NCBI RefSeq assembly: GCF_000182645.1
Contig: NZ_ACQA01000001.1
Span: forward strand, 930,001-994,000
DNA: 64,000 nucleotides
From: Brucella intermedia LMG 3301
GTDB taxonomy: Bacteria; Pseudomonadota; Alphaproteobacteria; Rhizobiales; Rhizobiaceae
Direction: 5' to 3'
Shown here piece by piece: positions 1-7,564 of this stretch; the first letter of the stretch is position 1, and every line of letters begins with the position of its first letter. The notes under the pieces were generated by a model. That model saw only the letters and a list, made by a program, of their open reading frames with translations. It had not been told where the DNA came from and did no database searches. Both the position numbers and the translations under genes were made by a program.

Positions 1-943
1 CCTGATCAACATCGGGCGGCGTGTTGAACTTGCCGGTCGACCAGACATAATCTCCGTGACCTCCGATGAGGTGCGGTCTGGTATCGCGATTGGCCTGCGA
101 ATGGACGATCAGGACCTTCTCGCCAACCGCCGCCGTCATCGCCTTGTCGCCCGTCAGTGCGCCGACCGCGCCGTTGAACACGACATGGGTCGGGGTGAGG
201 GTGCGCATGACCTTGACGGTGTCTTCATATGCGTCGCCCGGCGCGTCATACTTCTTGAATTTCCCGTTCTCGTCACGCGGCACATAGAAATCCTGCTCCC
301 CGACATAATAAATCTTGTCGTAGGTCAGGGCCTTGCCCTTGCCGTCATGCAATCCCTCGCGCGGCAGCACCATGATCGCGCCGTTCATGCCCGAGACGAC
401 ATGCCAGGGAACCATTCCGGGAGGTGCGCAGTGATAGACGAAGACGCCGGGCTTGGTCGCCTTGAAGCGCAGGATGGTCTTTTCCCCCGGATTGATTTCC
501 GTCAGCCCGCCGCCGCCAAGCGCACCCGTTGCGGCGTGGAAATCGATATTGTGCATCAGCGTGTTGGTTTCGGGGTTGATGAGCGTCAGCTCGACATAAT
601 CGTCCTGATGCACCACCATCAGCGGTCCCGGAACCGTGCCGTTGAATGCCATGGCGTGAACTTCGGTTCCCGCGTCATCGATGACGATCTTCTTTTCCTC
701 GATCACCATGGTGAATTCAATCACCTTTGGGCCACCCTCGGCAACCTGGGTGTGGGCGTGCACGAAGGGAGGGTCCACCAACTCCACCTTCTGGCGCGGC
801 AGCGCCGCAATCTCCGCAGCACTTGCCTTTCTCACCGCGCCCTGTCCCCAGGCCGATGTTGTTGCCAGCACCGGCGCAAGCGCCCCTGCGAGGGCGGCTC
901 CCGCCAATATGCTGCGGCGGCTGATTTGCATCTGGTCGACCAT
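1..943 (-). CDS. nirK: Copper-containing nitrite reductase NirK (3' end outside window)
   Basis: Periplasmic enzyme that reduces nitrite to nitric oxide in denitrification. About 314 N-terminal residues are visible; the gene runs off the left edge. The start at 943 gives a twin-arginine signal ([11 protein letters not shown], residues 5-15), expected for an exported cupredoxin. By position against the known family, all type 1 copper ligands are present (His131, Cys172, His181, Met186), as are type 2 ligands His136 and His171 and catalytic Asp134. The catalytic-His region [11 protein letters not shown] is present near the edge; the third type 2 His lies beyond it. A regulator box of the FNR/NNR type sits upstream at 1022-1035. 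Identification is very secure. Confidence 0.97.
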   Translation of the reverse strand, partial: MVDQMQISRRSILAGAALAGALAPVLATTSAWGQGAVRKASAAEIAALPRQKVELVDPPFVHAHTQVAEGGPKVIEFTMVIEEKKIVIDDAGTEVHAMAFNGTVPGPLMVVHQDDYVELTLINPETNTLMHNIDFHAATGALGGGGLTEINPGEKTILRFKATKPGVFVYHCAPPGMVPWHVVSGMNGAIMVLPREGLHDGKGKALTYDKIYYVGEQDFYVPRDENGKFKKYDAPGDAYEDTVKVMRTLTPTHVVFNGAVGALTGDKAMTAAVGEKVLIVHSQANRDTRPHLIGGHGDYVWSTGKFNTPPDVDQ

Positions 944-993
944 CGATACTCTCCTTTACGATAGGACCGAGCATTTCCTGCTCTGTCATGCCG

Positions 994-1035
994 ACTATAG
1001 AAAAGGCCGTGTGGATGGTCCTTGACTGCGATCAA
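994..1035 (-). promoter_or_regulatory. nirK promoter with FNR/NNR-type box
   Basis: TTGACTGCGATCAA (1022-1035) fits the FNR/NNR consensus TTGAT-N4-ATCAA with one mismatch. A minus-strand -10 hexamer TATAGT lies at 994-999. The box centre (1028.5) is 34.5 bp from the downstream edge of the -10, which puts it at about -41.5 from the inferred start near 987. This is the standard class II activator position. Oxygen- or NO-responsive control is inferred. Confidence 0.75.
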
Positions 1036-1160
1036 GGTGATGCAGAAAATCGGGTAATATTAACCACACAATATCAATAGCTTATCTTCAGTTCTTGATT
1101 TATGTTCCGCCTTGTTTGCGCTGGCGCAAAGGCTTTTTGACAAAGGGTTCCGCCCAAAGA

Positions 1161-1197
1161 GAAACCAGCGAACAGTCTGGCGCCATTCGCTGGTTTC
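1161..1197 (-). terminator. Hairpin after the MIP18 gene
   Basis: Perfect 12-bp arms GAAACCAGCGAA (1161-1172) and TTCGCTGGTTTC (1186-1197) with a 13-nt loop, 25 bp past the stop of the minus-strand operon. On the minus strand it is followed by TCTTT, so it probably ends the operon before nirK. Confidence 0.6.
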
Positions 1198-1222
1198 GAT
1201 GAGGGGTTTGCGTGACCTTGGA

Positions 1223-1540
1223 TTACTCGCCAAATCGGGCCTGTACTTCAGGCGCTGCCATCTCGGGCATCCACTCCGGTTCATAGGTCAGCTCGACATT
1301 CACCGCCCGAATGCCTTCGACAGATTCGACGCTGGCGCGCACGGCATCGGTCAGAAAACCGGCTGCGGGGCAACCGGGCGTCGTTGTCGTCATGCTGATA
1401 TCGACCTTGCCGCCATCATCTATGTCGATGCTGTAGATCATGCCGAGATCGATCAGGTTGAAACCGAGTTCGGGATCGAGCACCAGACGCAGACTGTCGA
1501 TGATCTGCTGCTCCAGCCGGGCATGGGCTATGTGCTGCAT
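1223..1540 (-). CDS. MIP18/DUF59 family iron-sulfur assembly-type protein
   Basis: 105 residues covering one MIP18 (DUF59, PaaD/SufT-like) domain. The family signature is clear: DPELGFNLIDLGMIY near residues 22-36 and the TTTTPGCPAAG loop with its Cys around residue 57. Relatives help mature or deliver iron-sulfur clusters to target proteins. It is the last gene of the four-gene operon read leftwards, 5 bp after the double-DUF2249 gene. The context next to nirK suggests service of an anaerobic or NO-related metalloprotein, but the target is unknown. Confidence 0.8.
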   Translation of the reverse strand: MQHIAHARLEQQIIDSLRLVLDPELGFNLIDLGMIYSIDIDDGGKVDISMTTTTPGCPAAGFLTDAVRASVESVEGIRAVNVELTYEPEWMPEMAAPEVQARFGE

Positions 1541-1545
1541 GGCAT

Positions 1546-2079
1546 CTACCCCGGCTCTCCGACGCGGATCATGATGCGATAGGCATTGCCGGTTTCATCG
1601 AAATTGCCGACCCATGCATGGCCGCGTTTTTCAAGCTCGGGAAACAGGAACAAAGGCTCCCGGTGCAGGAGGGCGAACAGAACCGCACCGGCGGGCATAT
1701 CCTCCACTTCGGCCAGAATGCGCACCATGGGTTCCGGCGGCTGCATGTCTGAGCAGTCGAGATAGCGCGATGGCTCCGGCCAGACATCCGGCGAAACGAC
1801 GTTCTCGGAAAACTGCAACTCCGGCGCAGCATCCGCCGCCGGGCTGAAAAGCACCTGCCAGTCGCCGTTTTCCAGAGGCTCGGCCTTTGCCGAAAAGCCT
1901 TTCCGCTCCATGACGCTGAAAAGCGGTGCCGGTTTGAACGGCGCGATCAGCAGGAGGCCTTGTCCCGGCGCAAGGCCATCGACTGCTTCCATGATGGCGT
2001 TGAACGGTTCCACGCCGCCCTTGATCAGCGGGCGCACGTCCAGCACATGGTGTGCGATGTCCTGAACTGAGAGTGTCAT
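1546..2079 (-). CDS. Tandem DUF2249 domain protein
   Basis: 177 residues that look like two DUF2249 units in tandem. The first begins VLDVRPLIKGGVEPFNAIMEAVDGLAPGQG (reported here in part: DVRPLIKGG...GLAPGQG) and the second begins with YLDCSDMQPPEPMVRIL. DUF2249 is often found fused to hemerythrin HHE domains or near denitrification genes; its biochemical role is not established. The start codon overlaps the stop of the upstream membrane-protein gene by 4 bp (ATGA), which indicates translational coupling. No signal peptide, so probably cytoplasmic. Confidence 0.75.
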   Translation of the reverse strand: MTLSVQDIAHHVLDVRPLIKGGVEPFNAIMEAVDGLAPGQGLLLIAPFKPAPLFSVMERKGFSAKAEPLENGDWQVLFSPAADAAPELQFSENVVSPDVWPEPSRYLDCSDMQPPEPMVRILAEVEDMPAGAVLFALLHREPLFLFPELEKRGHAWVGNFDETGNAYRIMIRVGEPG

Positions 2080-3443
2080 TTCGATCTCCTGAAGATTGGT
2101 TCACCGGCATAGATCAGATGCGGCAGGGTTGCCCCTTTTGGCAGACGCAGGCCGTGCGGTACATCAAGAAGCCGCCGGGCGCGAAAGAATTGCACGGTCA
2201 ATGCGAGTATGGCGGCGAGACTTAAGGCTACGGCAAGGCGAAACACGGTCGGATAACCGGCGATCAGGGCCAGCGTCGCGACAGCAACGCCGCTATAATA
2301 AAGAGCGAACCATTGGCGGGCGCGCCCCTCGCTGACCATATCCTGCACGCGCGGCGTCGGTGCGCGTCCCATCACTGGGCCATAACATTCGAGCCAGGTC
2401 AGGAAGGGTATGATCTTGTAGAGCTGGGCAAGGCTCAGGCCGGAGAGCCAGCCAAAGGTGAACAGATAGACCAGACCGGCAATCATCCGGTCGGAGACCT
2501 CTGTCCAGAAAAGGGCGATAGCCAGCAGCAGCGAAAGCCCCAGCGCGATGAAGGCCGGAATGCTGGCCGCGCTGTTCAGCTCAATCGTCTTGCGTTTGCG
2601 CTGCCGGTAGATCGCGCGGATATCGACGATATAAAGCGCGATGCAGGCAATGCCGGGAACGAGAGCCGCCGTGACGGCAATTTCGGTCGATCCCGTTTCC
2701 AGCGCTGCGATGACGATCCCGGCTGCAAGGATGGTCAGGGCGGCAGCGCCTTCCCACCATATGATTCTGGTTGTTTGCCGCACGGCGTCGGGCGACAGCA
2801 TGAACATTGTCAAAAGCCTGTAGCTGACGCCCATGGCGGTAAAGGTCATCCAGCCGCCAAGACCAAGCGCGGCGTGAACCGGCAATGCCGATCCCGTAAT
2901 ATCGAGCAGGACGGCCTGCTCAGTAAAGCCGGACAGCGCGAAGGTGAAAATACTGCCAAGCAGTGCCGTTATCAGAAGACAACAGATGCCTGCCGCGACG
3001 AACCGCGCAGGCAGGGCGATCGGGCGGGCAAGCCAGAGCGTCATGCCCAATATTGCGAAAATGAGGGAAAATCCGCAGGTCAGCAACATGCCCGAGACCG
3101 GCAGCAGCCATGCCGGGCTTTCCGTCAGCCCCGCCATGCCCGCAAAGCCGACAAGCAGGCCGGAAAGGCCCGTCACCAGCAGAAGCAAGGCGGGGAGGCT
3201 TGCACCGCTTCCCCATAAGGGGCGGTTCACCAGAACCGGGACGAATTGCAGCAGTGCGCCGCTCATCAGCAGGGCCAGCCAGCCGATGGAAACGGCATGC
3301 ACGACGATGAGCGTTTCGGCGGCGCGAATCCCATGAACCGGAAAGCCGAAACCACCCGCCATCAATCCAAGCCCGAAGACGAGGAAAGCCAGCGAAGCGG
3401 TAAAATAGGACAGGGTCCAACGGGAAAGCGTCGCGCCGATCAT
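2076..3443 (-). CDS. 12-helix membrane protein, heme-copper oxidase subunit I/NnrS-like
   Basis: 455 residues, almost entirely hydrophobic, with about 12 transmembrane helices. Histidines sit inside helices in patterns like those of heme-copper oxidase subunit I or NnrS (VHAVSIGWLALLMSG around residue 48; VHAALGLGGWMTF around residue 190), followed by PRVQDM and GRARQW in a loop near residue 370. These could bind heme or copper, but I cannot align it to either family by eye with certainty. It sits between two DUF2249 genes in an operon with its own FNR/NNR-type box, next to nirK, which points to NO or nitrite metabolism. Confidence 0.65.
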   Translation of the reverse strand: MIGATLSRWTLSYFTASLAFLVFGLGLMAGGFGFPVHGIRAAETLIVVHAVSIGWLALLMSGALLQFVPVLVNRPLWGSGASLPALLLLVTGLSGLLVGFAGMAGLTESPAWLLPVSGMLLTCGFSLIFAILGMTLWLARPIALPARFVAAGICCLLITALLGSIFTFALSGFTEQAVLLDITGSALPVHAALGLGGWMTFTAMGVSYRLLTMFMLSPDAVRQTTRIIWWEGAAALTILAAGIVIAALETGSTEIAVTAALVPGIACIALYIVDIRAIYRQRKRKTIELNSAASIPAFIALGLSLLLAIALFWTEVSDRMIAGLVYLFTFGWLSGLSLAQLYKIIPFLTWLECYGPVMGRAPTPRVQDMVSEGRARQWFALYYSGVAVATLALIAGYPTVFRLAVALSLAAILALTVQFFRARRLLDVPHGLRLPKGATLPHLIYAGEPIFRRSK

Positions 3444-3476
3444 CTCAATTCGTCCCGGACATGGGTCTGCAAGACT

Positions 3477-3764
3477 TCAGTGATTGCCGCAGCTGCATTC
3501 ATGGTCTGCGCCATGATGGATTTTCCGGCGGCCGATCTCGACGCGCCATAGTGGGCCGGTTTCCTTGTAGACCCAGGAGAAGGCGCCCGGATTGCGGGTT
3601 TCGAGCTGACGGTGCAGCGGCACCGGATCGTGATCGTTGACGATTTCCAGCGCTTCGCCGGGCTCAAGCGCGTCGATCATCGCGAAGATCGTCGCATGCC
3701 GCGAAATCGGCGGTATGGTGCGGACATCGATTACGGGGGAGAGGGAGACAGGTTCTGCCGACAT
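3477..3764 (-). CDS. DUF2249 domain protein with Cys/His tail
   Basis: 95 residues. DUF2249 features are plain: DVRTIPPISRHATIF (residues 14-28), ALEPGEALEIVNDHDP, and a C-terminal WRVEIGRR. After the domain comes a short tail rich in possible metal ligands, HHGADHECSCGNH. First gene of the operon that continues with the membrane protein 33 bp downstream. Function unknown; the tail and the MIP18 partner make a metal-handling role plausible. Confidence 0.78.
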   Translation of the reverse strand: MSAEPVSLSPVIDVRTIPPISRHATIFAMIDALEPGEALEIVNDHDPVPLHRQLETRNPGAFSWVYKETGPLWRVEIGRRKIHHGADHECSCGNH

Positions 3765-3828
3765 CTTGTTGTTCCGTGGCTGTCAGGCTTCGAAGCATGA
3801 TGACGACAGCCGCATCATCATTGGAGCC

Positions 3829-3870
3829 ATTCTAGAGTGACAGGCGAGAACCGGATTTGTTGTATCTCAA
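3829..3870 (-). promoter_or_regulatory. Promoter of the DUF2249 operon with FNR/NNR-like box
   Basis: TTGTTGTATCTCAA (3857-3870) keeps the TTG-N8-CAA core of an FNR/NNR box but is weaker than the nirK site. A minus-strand -10 TAGAAT lies at 3829-3834. The distance from box centre to -10 edge, 34.5 bp, is the same as at nirK. Confidence 0.6.
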
Positions 3871-3966
3871 AGAAGACGGGAAATTTTCTGTCCGATATTT
3901 CATTCGTTCGGTGATGCGGGGCAGCGGCCTCTGCCGCTAGCCCCGCGCGTGATCCCCGAAACGGGA

Positions 3967-4410
3967 TTACTGGGTGATTTCAGCCTCGACCAGCTTCTTC
4001 AGCTTTTCGAGGGATTCCTGCCAGCCGAGATAGCAGGCTTCAGCCGGAATTATATCCGGCACACCCTGCTGTTCGATATTGATTTCGGTGCCGACCGATA
4101 CGGCTTTCAGCGAGATCGTGACTTTCATTTCGCCCGGCAGGTTCGGATCGTCGAAACTGTCCGTATAGACGAGCCTTTCTCCCGGAACGAGTTCGACATA
4201 TGTGCCGCCGAATGAATGGCTTTCGCCCGTCGTAAAGTTCCGGAAAGACATTCTGTGCTTGCCGCCGACCTTTGCCTCCAGCTCATGGACGGTGCAGACA
4301 AAGCCATAGGGCGGCAGCCAGCTTGCCATGGCATCCGGCTCGATGAATGCGCGATAGACCTTTTCCGGCTTGGTGGCGAATACGCGGTGCAGGCGGATAG
4401 TGCTGGGCAT
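3967..4410 (-). CDS. SRPBCC/AHSA1-type domain protein
   Basis: 147 residues forming one START-like AHSA1 domain: an early RVFATKPEKVYRAFIEPDAM, then GGKHRMSFRNFTTGESHSF, LVYTDSFDDPNLPGEM, and a closing CYLGWQESLEKLKKLVE helix. Such proteins bind hydrophobic ligands; many are of unknown function and are often paired with a regulator. A strong ribosome site (GGGAGGAAACC) precedes the start. It lies 21 bp downstream of a TetR gene in the same direction, so it is probably co-transcribed with it and may be the regulated effector. Confidence 0.82.
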   Translation of the reverse strand: MPSTIRLHRVFATKPEKVYRAFIEPDAMASWLPPYGFVCTVHELEAKVGGKHRMSFRNFTTGESHSFGGTYVELVPGERLVYTDSFDDPNLPGEMKVTISLKAVSVGTEINIEQQGVPDIIPAEACYLGWQESLEKLKKLVEAEITQ

Positions 4411-4431
4411 GGTTTCCTCCCATTGTCGCTT

Positions 4432-5049
4432 TCAGCGGGTGTTGGCGGGGTGTTTGAAAAGCAGGCTTATATATCGCTTGAGATGATCGATGCTTTCGAC
4501 CGCACGCTGCGGATCGCCGCTTGCCTTGGCGATGATGAAGGCACCCTGAATAACCGCCTGCGTATGAAGCGCGAGGCTTTCGGCGGTGAAATCACTGGCA
4601 ACCGGATAGCGCTCCATCGCGGCTGCAATGTCGGGGACAAGCGTGTCCGCATGGCCTGAAATGCTGGCCCAGCAGGCATCCCTGATGACGGAGTTGGTCT
4701 CATAGACCTCCTGCGTCATGGTGCCGACGAGGCAGGTGAAGTCAGGCAGTTCGCCCTGAACGAGCTGCTTGCGCAACTCGACATAGGCCAGCACGCGCTC
4801 AAGCGGGTCTTCGGGAGCGTGATAGGCGGCATCCGCAAAAAGCGCGCCCGTTGTCTCCGACCAGTAGTTGGCGGCGGCAACGGCCAGATCTTCCTTGCTG
4901 GAGAAATGGTGAAAGAATGCGCCTTTCGACAGCGATGCCCTGGCGCAGATGTCATCGACCGACGTTGCGGCATAACCCTTGGTGCGAATAACGCCGAGCG
5001 CTGCATCAAGCAGATTGGACCGGGTCGATGGGTTCTGTTTGCGTGCCAT
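4432..5049 (-). CDS. TetR/AcrR family transcriptional regulator
   Basis: 205 residues. The N-terminal TetR helix-turn-helix is clear (residues about 11-58: LLDAALGVIRTKGYAATSVD, then ASLSKGAFFHHFSSKEDL). The C-terminal ligand domain is of the TetR_C type, with LTCxVGT-like FTCLVGTMTQEVY. It reads into the SRPBCC gene. A perfect-spaced palindrome just upstream (5072-5089) is a likely operator for autoregulation. The ligand cannot be told from the sequence. Confidence 0.9.
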   Translation of the reverse strand: MARKQNPSTRSNLLDAALGVIRTKGYAATSVDDICARASLSKGAFFHHFSSKEDLAVAAANYWSETTGALFADAAYHAPEDPLERVLAYVELRKQLVQGELPDFTCLVGTMTQEVYETNSVIRDACWASISGHADTLVPDIAAAMERYPVASDFTAESLALHTQAVIQGAFIIAKASGDPQRAVESIDHLKRYISLLFKHPANTR

Positions 5050-5071
5050 TTTCGTACTCCCTGACTATATC

Positions 5072-5089
5072 ATACCAACTGGTCGGTAT
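5072..5089. promoter_or_regulatory. Putative TetR operator
   Basis: ATACCAACTGGTCGGTAT, an imperfect 18-bp palindrome with ATACC/GGTAT ends, 22 bp upstream of the tetR start codon. This form (ACCAACYGGT-like) is common among TetR-family operators. Confidence 0.6.
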
Positions 5090-5211
5090 TAAATCAAGGG
5101 GAGAACGAATCTGGTCCTTCGGGGCTCTGGAAGCGGGGAGGGTGTGGGAGGTGGAATGACTGCCGGTATTGCACCCATGGCGCAATACCGGCAGCGAATA
5201 GGCGCGGGCGG

Positions 5212-6201
5212 TCAGTCGATCTGGACGTTGGCATCCTTGACGACCGGCGTCCATTTGGCGATTTCGGCCCTCACATGCGCGGCGAGTTCTTCCGGTGTCG
5301 AGCCGACGATGGTGGCGCTGAATTCCTTCATGCGCTCCTTCACGGTTGGATCTTCCATGGCCTTGTTCGCGGCTTCATTGAGCTTGGCCACGACCTCGGG
5401 TGGGGTTCCAGCAGGTGCGAACAGCGCGTTCCATGTATAGGTCTCATAACCGGGGATCGTCTCTGCGATCGTCGGCACATCGGGGAAGGACGGCGCGCGC
5501 TCCTTGGTGGTGACGCCGAGGGCCTTCAATGTACCGCCCTTCATATGCGACGAGGAGGAGGGCAGGTTGTCGAACATGATCGGAACCTGATTGCCGATGA
5601 CGTCATTGAGAGCGGGGCCGGACCCTTTGTAGGGTATGTGCTGCATCGAAACGCCGGCCATCTTCTTGAAAAGCTCGCCCGACAGATGCAGCGGCGTGCC
5701 GTTGCCGGACGAGGCATAGCTGTATTTTTCCGGCTCGGCTTTCAGCAGGTCGACAAGTTCCTTGACGGAGTTCACCGGAAGCTCCGGATTGACCACCAGC
5801 ACATTGGGAACGATCACCAGAAGCGAGATCGGAGCGAAGTCCTTTTCCGCGTCATAAGGCTTGGTCTTCAGAATCAGCGGATTGAGCGCGTGCGTCGCCA
5901 CGGTGCCCATCAGAATCGTATAGCCGTCCGGGTCGGCCCGCGCGACATTCGCAGCGCCAAGGCTGCCACCGCCGCCGCCGACATTCTGGATAATGACCTG
6001 CTGGCCGAGAATCTCCGACATTTTTGCCGCGATGACGCGGGCAACCACGTCCGTCGAGCCGCCAGCCGCAAACGGCACGACCATGGTCACCACCCGGTCT
6101 GGAAATGTCTGTGAACGGGCAGGGCTGCCAAGTGCGAATGCTGACAGGATGGAAAGGCCGAGCGCGAGGCCCGCGCGCCGTGTGATCCGATAAGCCGACA
6201 T
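5212..6201 (-). CDS. Tripartite tricarboxylate transporter substrate-binding protein (Bug family)
   Basis: Periplasmic receptor of the Bug/TctC family, which captures carboxylates for TctAB-type transporters. I chose the start at 6201 because GGAGGA sits 6 nt upstream; an in-frame ATG at 6216 would add five residues and overlap that site. The result is 329 residues. A signal peptide with ITRRAGLALGLSILSAFALG ends near residue 30. Family landmarks: FPDRVVTMVVPFAAGGSTDV, GAANVARADPDGYT, and the C-terminal WNALFAPAGTPPEVV. No TctA or TctB membrane genes are in this window, so it is an orphan receptor here. Substrate unknown. Confidence 0.9.
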   Translation of the reverse strand: MSAYRITRRAGLALGLSILSAFALGSPARSQTFPDRVVTMVVPFAAGGSTDVVARVIAAKMSEILGQQVIIQNVGGGGGSLGAANVARADPDGYTILMGTVATHALNPLILKTKPYDAEKDFAPISLLVIVPNVLVVNPELPVNSVKELVDLLKAEPEKYSYASSGNGTPLHLSGELFKKMAGVSMQHIPYKGSGPALNDVIGNQVPIMFDNLPSSSSHMKGGTLKALGVTTKERAPSFPDVPTIAETIPGYETYTWNALFAPAGTPPEVVAKLNEAANKAMEDPTVKERMKEFSATIVGSTPEELAAHVRAEIAKWTPVVKDANVQID

Positions 6202-6216
6202 ATATTCTCCTCCCAA

Positions 6217-6607
6217 TGTCGAAACTCAATTGAAATGTCCGAAAGTAGAAACCTGCTTCGGAAAAATGCGATGCGTACAAACAGAGAGATAAAGCGCCCG
6301 TCGAAGTAGTTTCCGGGCCGGGCATCTGGATATGACCGGGATCGATTGTCGGTATGATTGTCTTTTATTGAACTCCGGTCCGGTTTCAGTGAACTACGTC
6401 ACTTGCCTGAAAGCAAGCAACGAGATTCTAGCGCTTTAGTAGCGGAGAAACAGGCACTCTCCGTCGCGGGTGGCGATGATTCTGGAAACCGGACTGATTC
6501 CGGGGCCATGGCGGCGCTTGTGGATAAGTTTGATGTCATTGAAAATGCCCGGAAAACAGGCGTTCCGCAGCAAAATCGAAAATTCTTATCCTTTCTTCAT
6601 GACCCTT
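6217..6607. other. Gene-free stretch before tRNA-Asp
   Basis: I find no convincing coding sequence here. The short open frames lack ribosome sites and family features. It must hold the promoter of the receptor gene at 6201, but I could not place -35/-10 elements with confidence. Confidence 0.5.
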
Positions 6608-6609
6608 GC

Positions 6610-6638
6610 TTGACACTTGTCCGAGAACCCCTTAAACG
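6610..6638 (+). promoter_or_regulatory. Promoter of tRNA-Asp copy 1
   Basis: -35 TTGACA (6610-6615), 17-bp spacer, -10 TAAACG (6633-6638). The mature tRNA begins 59 bp past the -10. Confidence 0.75.
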
Positions 6639-6697
6639 ACCGCTCACACCGGACGGAAACGCCGGTGCGACGCAGCCGCAAGGTTGCCGAGAAATGC

Positions 6698-6774
6698 GCG
6701 GGTGTAGCTCAGTTGGTTAGAGTGCCGGCCTGTCACGCCGGAGGTCGCGGGTTCGAGCCCCGTCACTCGCGCCA
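6698..6774 (+). tRNA. tRNA-Asp (GTC)
   Basis: 77 nt with encoded CCA. Acceptor arms GCGGGTG (6698-6704) and CACTCGC (6764-6770) pair, with discriminator G at 6771. The D arm contains AGCTCAGTTGGTTAGAGT, the anticodon loop is CTGTCAC giving GTC, and the T loop is GTTCGAGC. Identical to the copy at 7227. Confidence 0.97.
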
Positions 6775-6851
6775 CTTTCCTCTCAACAAATCGATAGATT
6801 GAACGTTGACACGAAAGTGGCGCCCACCGCCGTTTCACTTCTTTTCATCCA

Positions 6852-7031
6852 GCATTTTCAGCAAAAGTGCGAAGCGGTTTTGCGTAGGATAATGCGCAGA
6901 AAAAGAGCAAGCATTTCCAGCAAAAGTGCGAAGCGGTTTTGCGCGGGATAATGCGCAAGAGCAAGCATTTCCAGAAAAAGTGCGAAGCGGTTTTGCGCGG
7001 GATAATGCGCAGAAAAAGAACAAGCATTTCC
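6852..7031. repeat. Three tandem ~55-bp palindromic repeat units plus a fragment
   Basis: Units start at 6852, 6911 and 6965, each containing GCATTT(T/C)CAG, then AAAGTGCGAAGCGGTTTTGCG, then GGATAATGCGCA; a fragment of a fourth begins at 7024. The ends GCATTT and AATGCGC are partly inverted. The same element occurs singly at 41728-41760. It resembles the short intergenic palindromes widespread in Rhizobiales. Open frames across it are translation artefacts. Confidence 0.85.
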
Positions 7032-7138
7032 ATTGATTCAATTTAACTGGGAATGCTCGAAATTGCTGACATTGCACGGGCGTTGAAACGTCCTGTGAAT
7101 GATTTTTCCAATATCGCAAATCTTCTCCAAACACGCGC

Positions 7139-7167
7139 TTGACACTTGTTCGAGAACCCCTTAAACG
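7139..7167 (+). promoter_or_regulatory. Promoter of tRNA-Asp copy 2
   Basis: -35 TTGACA (7139-7144), 17-bp spacer, -10 TAAACG (7162-7167), the same as copy 1. Confidence 0.75.
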
Positions 7168-7226
7168 ACCGCTCACACCGGACGGAAACGCCGGTGCGAC
7201 GCAGCCTCAGGGCTGCCGAGAAATGC

Positions 7227-7303
7227 GCGGGTGTAGCTCAGTTGGTTAGAGTGCCGGCCTGTCACGCCGGAGGTCGCGGGTTCGAGCCCCGTCACTCGCG
7301 CCA
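7227..7303 (+). tRNA. tRNA-Asp (GTC), second copy
   Basis: Base-for-base identical to the gene at 6698-6774, including the encoded CCA; part of the 217-bp duplication. Confidence 0.97.
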
Positions 7304-7401
7304 CTTTCCTCTCAACAAATCGATAGATTGAACGTTGACACGAAAGTGGCGCCGGACCGCCTTCTTCAGGAAAATCGTGGAATTGCCGAACCGTGGGCCT
7401 G

Positions 7402-7497
7402 CTACTTGGAAAATTGTTTCCAGGACAGATAGGCAACCGACAGGATGATCGCCGCAATGACAAGAAGATCGCCGCTGGCGAGCAGATAGTGGCTCAT
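7402..7497 (-). CDS. 31-residue single-span membrane microprotein
   Basis: Short frame MSHYLLASGDLLVIAAIILS... ending in WKQFSK. A strong ribosome site (GAAAGGAGATC) lies 4 nt before the ATG at 7497. Residues about 9-26 form one hydrophobic helix with a short basic C-terminus. I do not recognise a family; it does not look like CydX or KdpF. It is convergent with tRNA-Asp and divergent from the lipoprotein hydrolase. The ribosome site and clean membrane helix make it more likely real than chance, but conservation is untested. Confidence 0.55.
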   Translation of the reverse strand: MSHYLLASGDLLVIAAIILSVAYLSWKQFSK

Positions 7498-7530
7498 GCG
7501 TGATCTCCTTTCGCTGCTATGGCCGACAAT

Positions 7531-7564
7531 GCATCCATGATAGCCGGGCATCCATGATAGCCGG
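7531..7564. repeat. Perfect 17-bp tandem duplication
   Basis: GCATCCATGATAGCCGG occurs at 7531-7547 and again directly at 7548-7564. It lies 33 bp upstream of the microprotein start, probably within its promoter region. Confidence 0.95.

Larger units (their letters stand above)
6608..6824 (+). repeat. 217-bp duplication, copy 1 (tRNA-Asp unit)
   Basis: Nearly identical to 7137-7353, offset 529 bp. It spans the promoter, the tRNA-Asp gene and about 50 bp after it. The copies differ mainly just before the tRNA (GCCGCAAGGTT versus GCCTCAGGGCT) and at one base in the promoter spacer. Confidence 0.95.
7137..7353 (+). repeat. 217-bp duplication, copy 2 (tRNA-Asp unit)
   Basis: Second copy of 6608-6824; see that entry. 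It carries its own promoter and an identical tRNA. Confidence 0.95.

Noticed and set aside
6835..7176. 113-residue minus-strand frame with internal peptide repeats
   Set aside because: The peptide repeats come only from the tandem palindromic DNA units; no ribosome site and no family.
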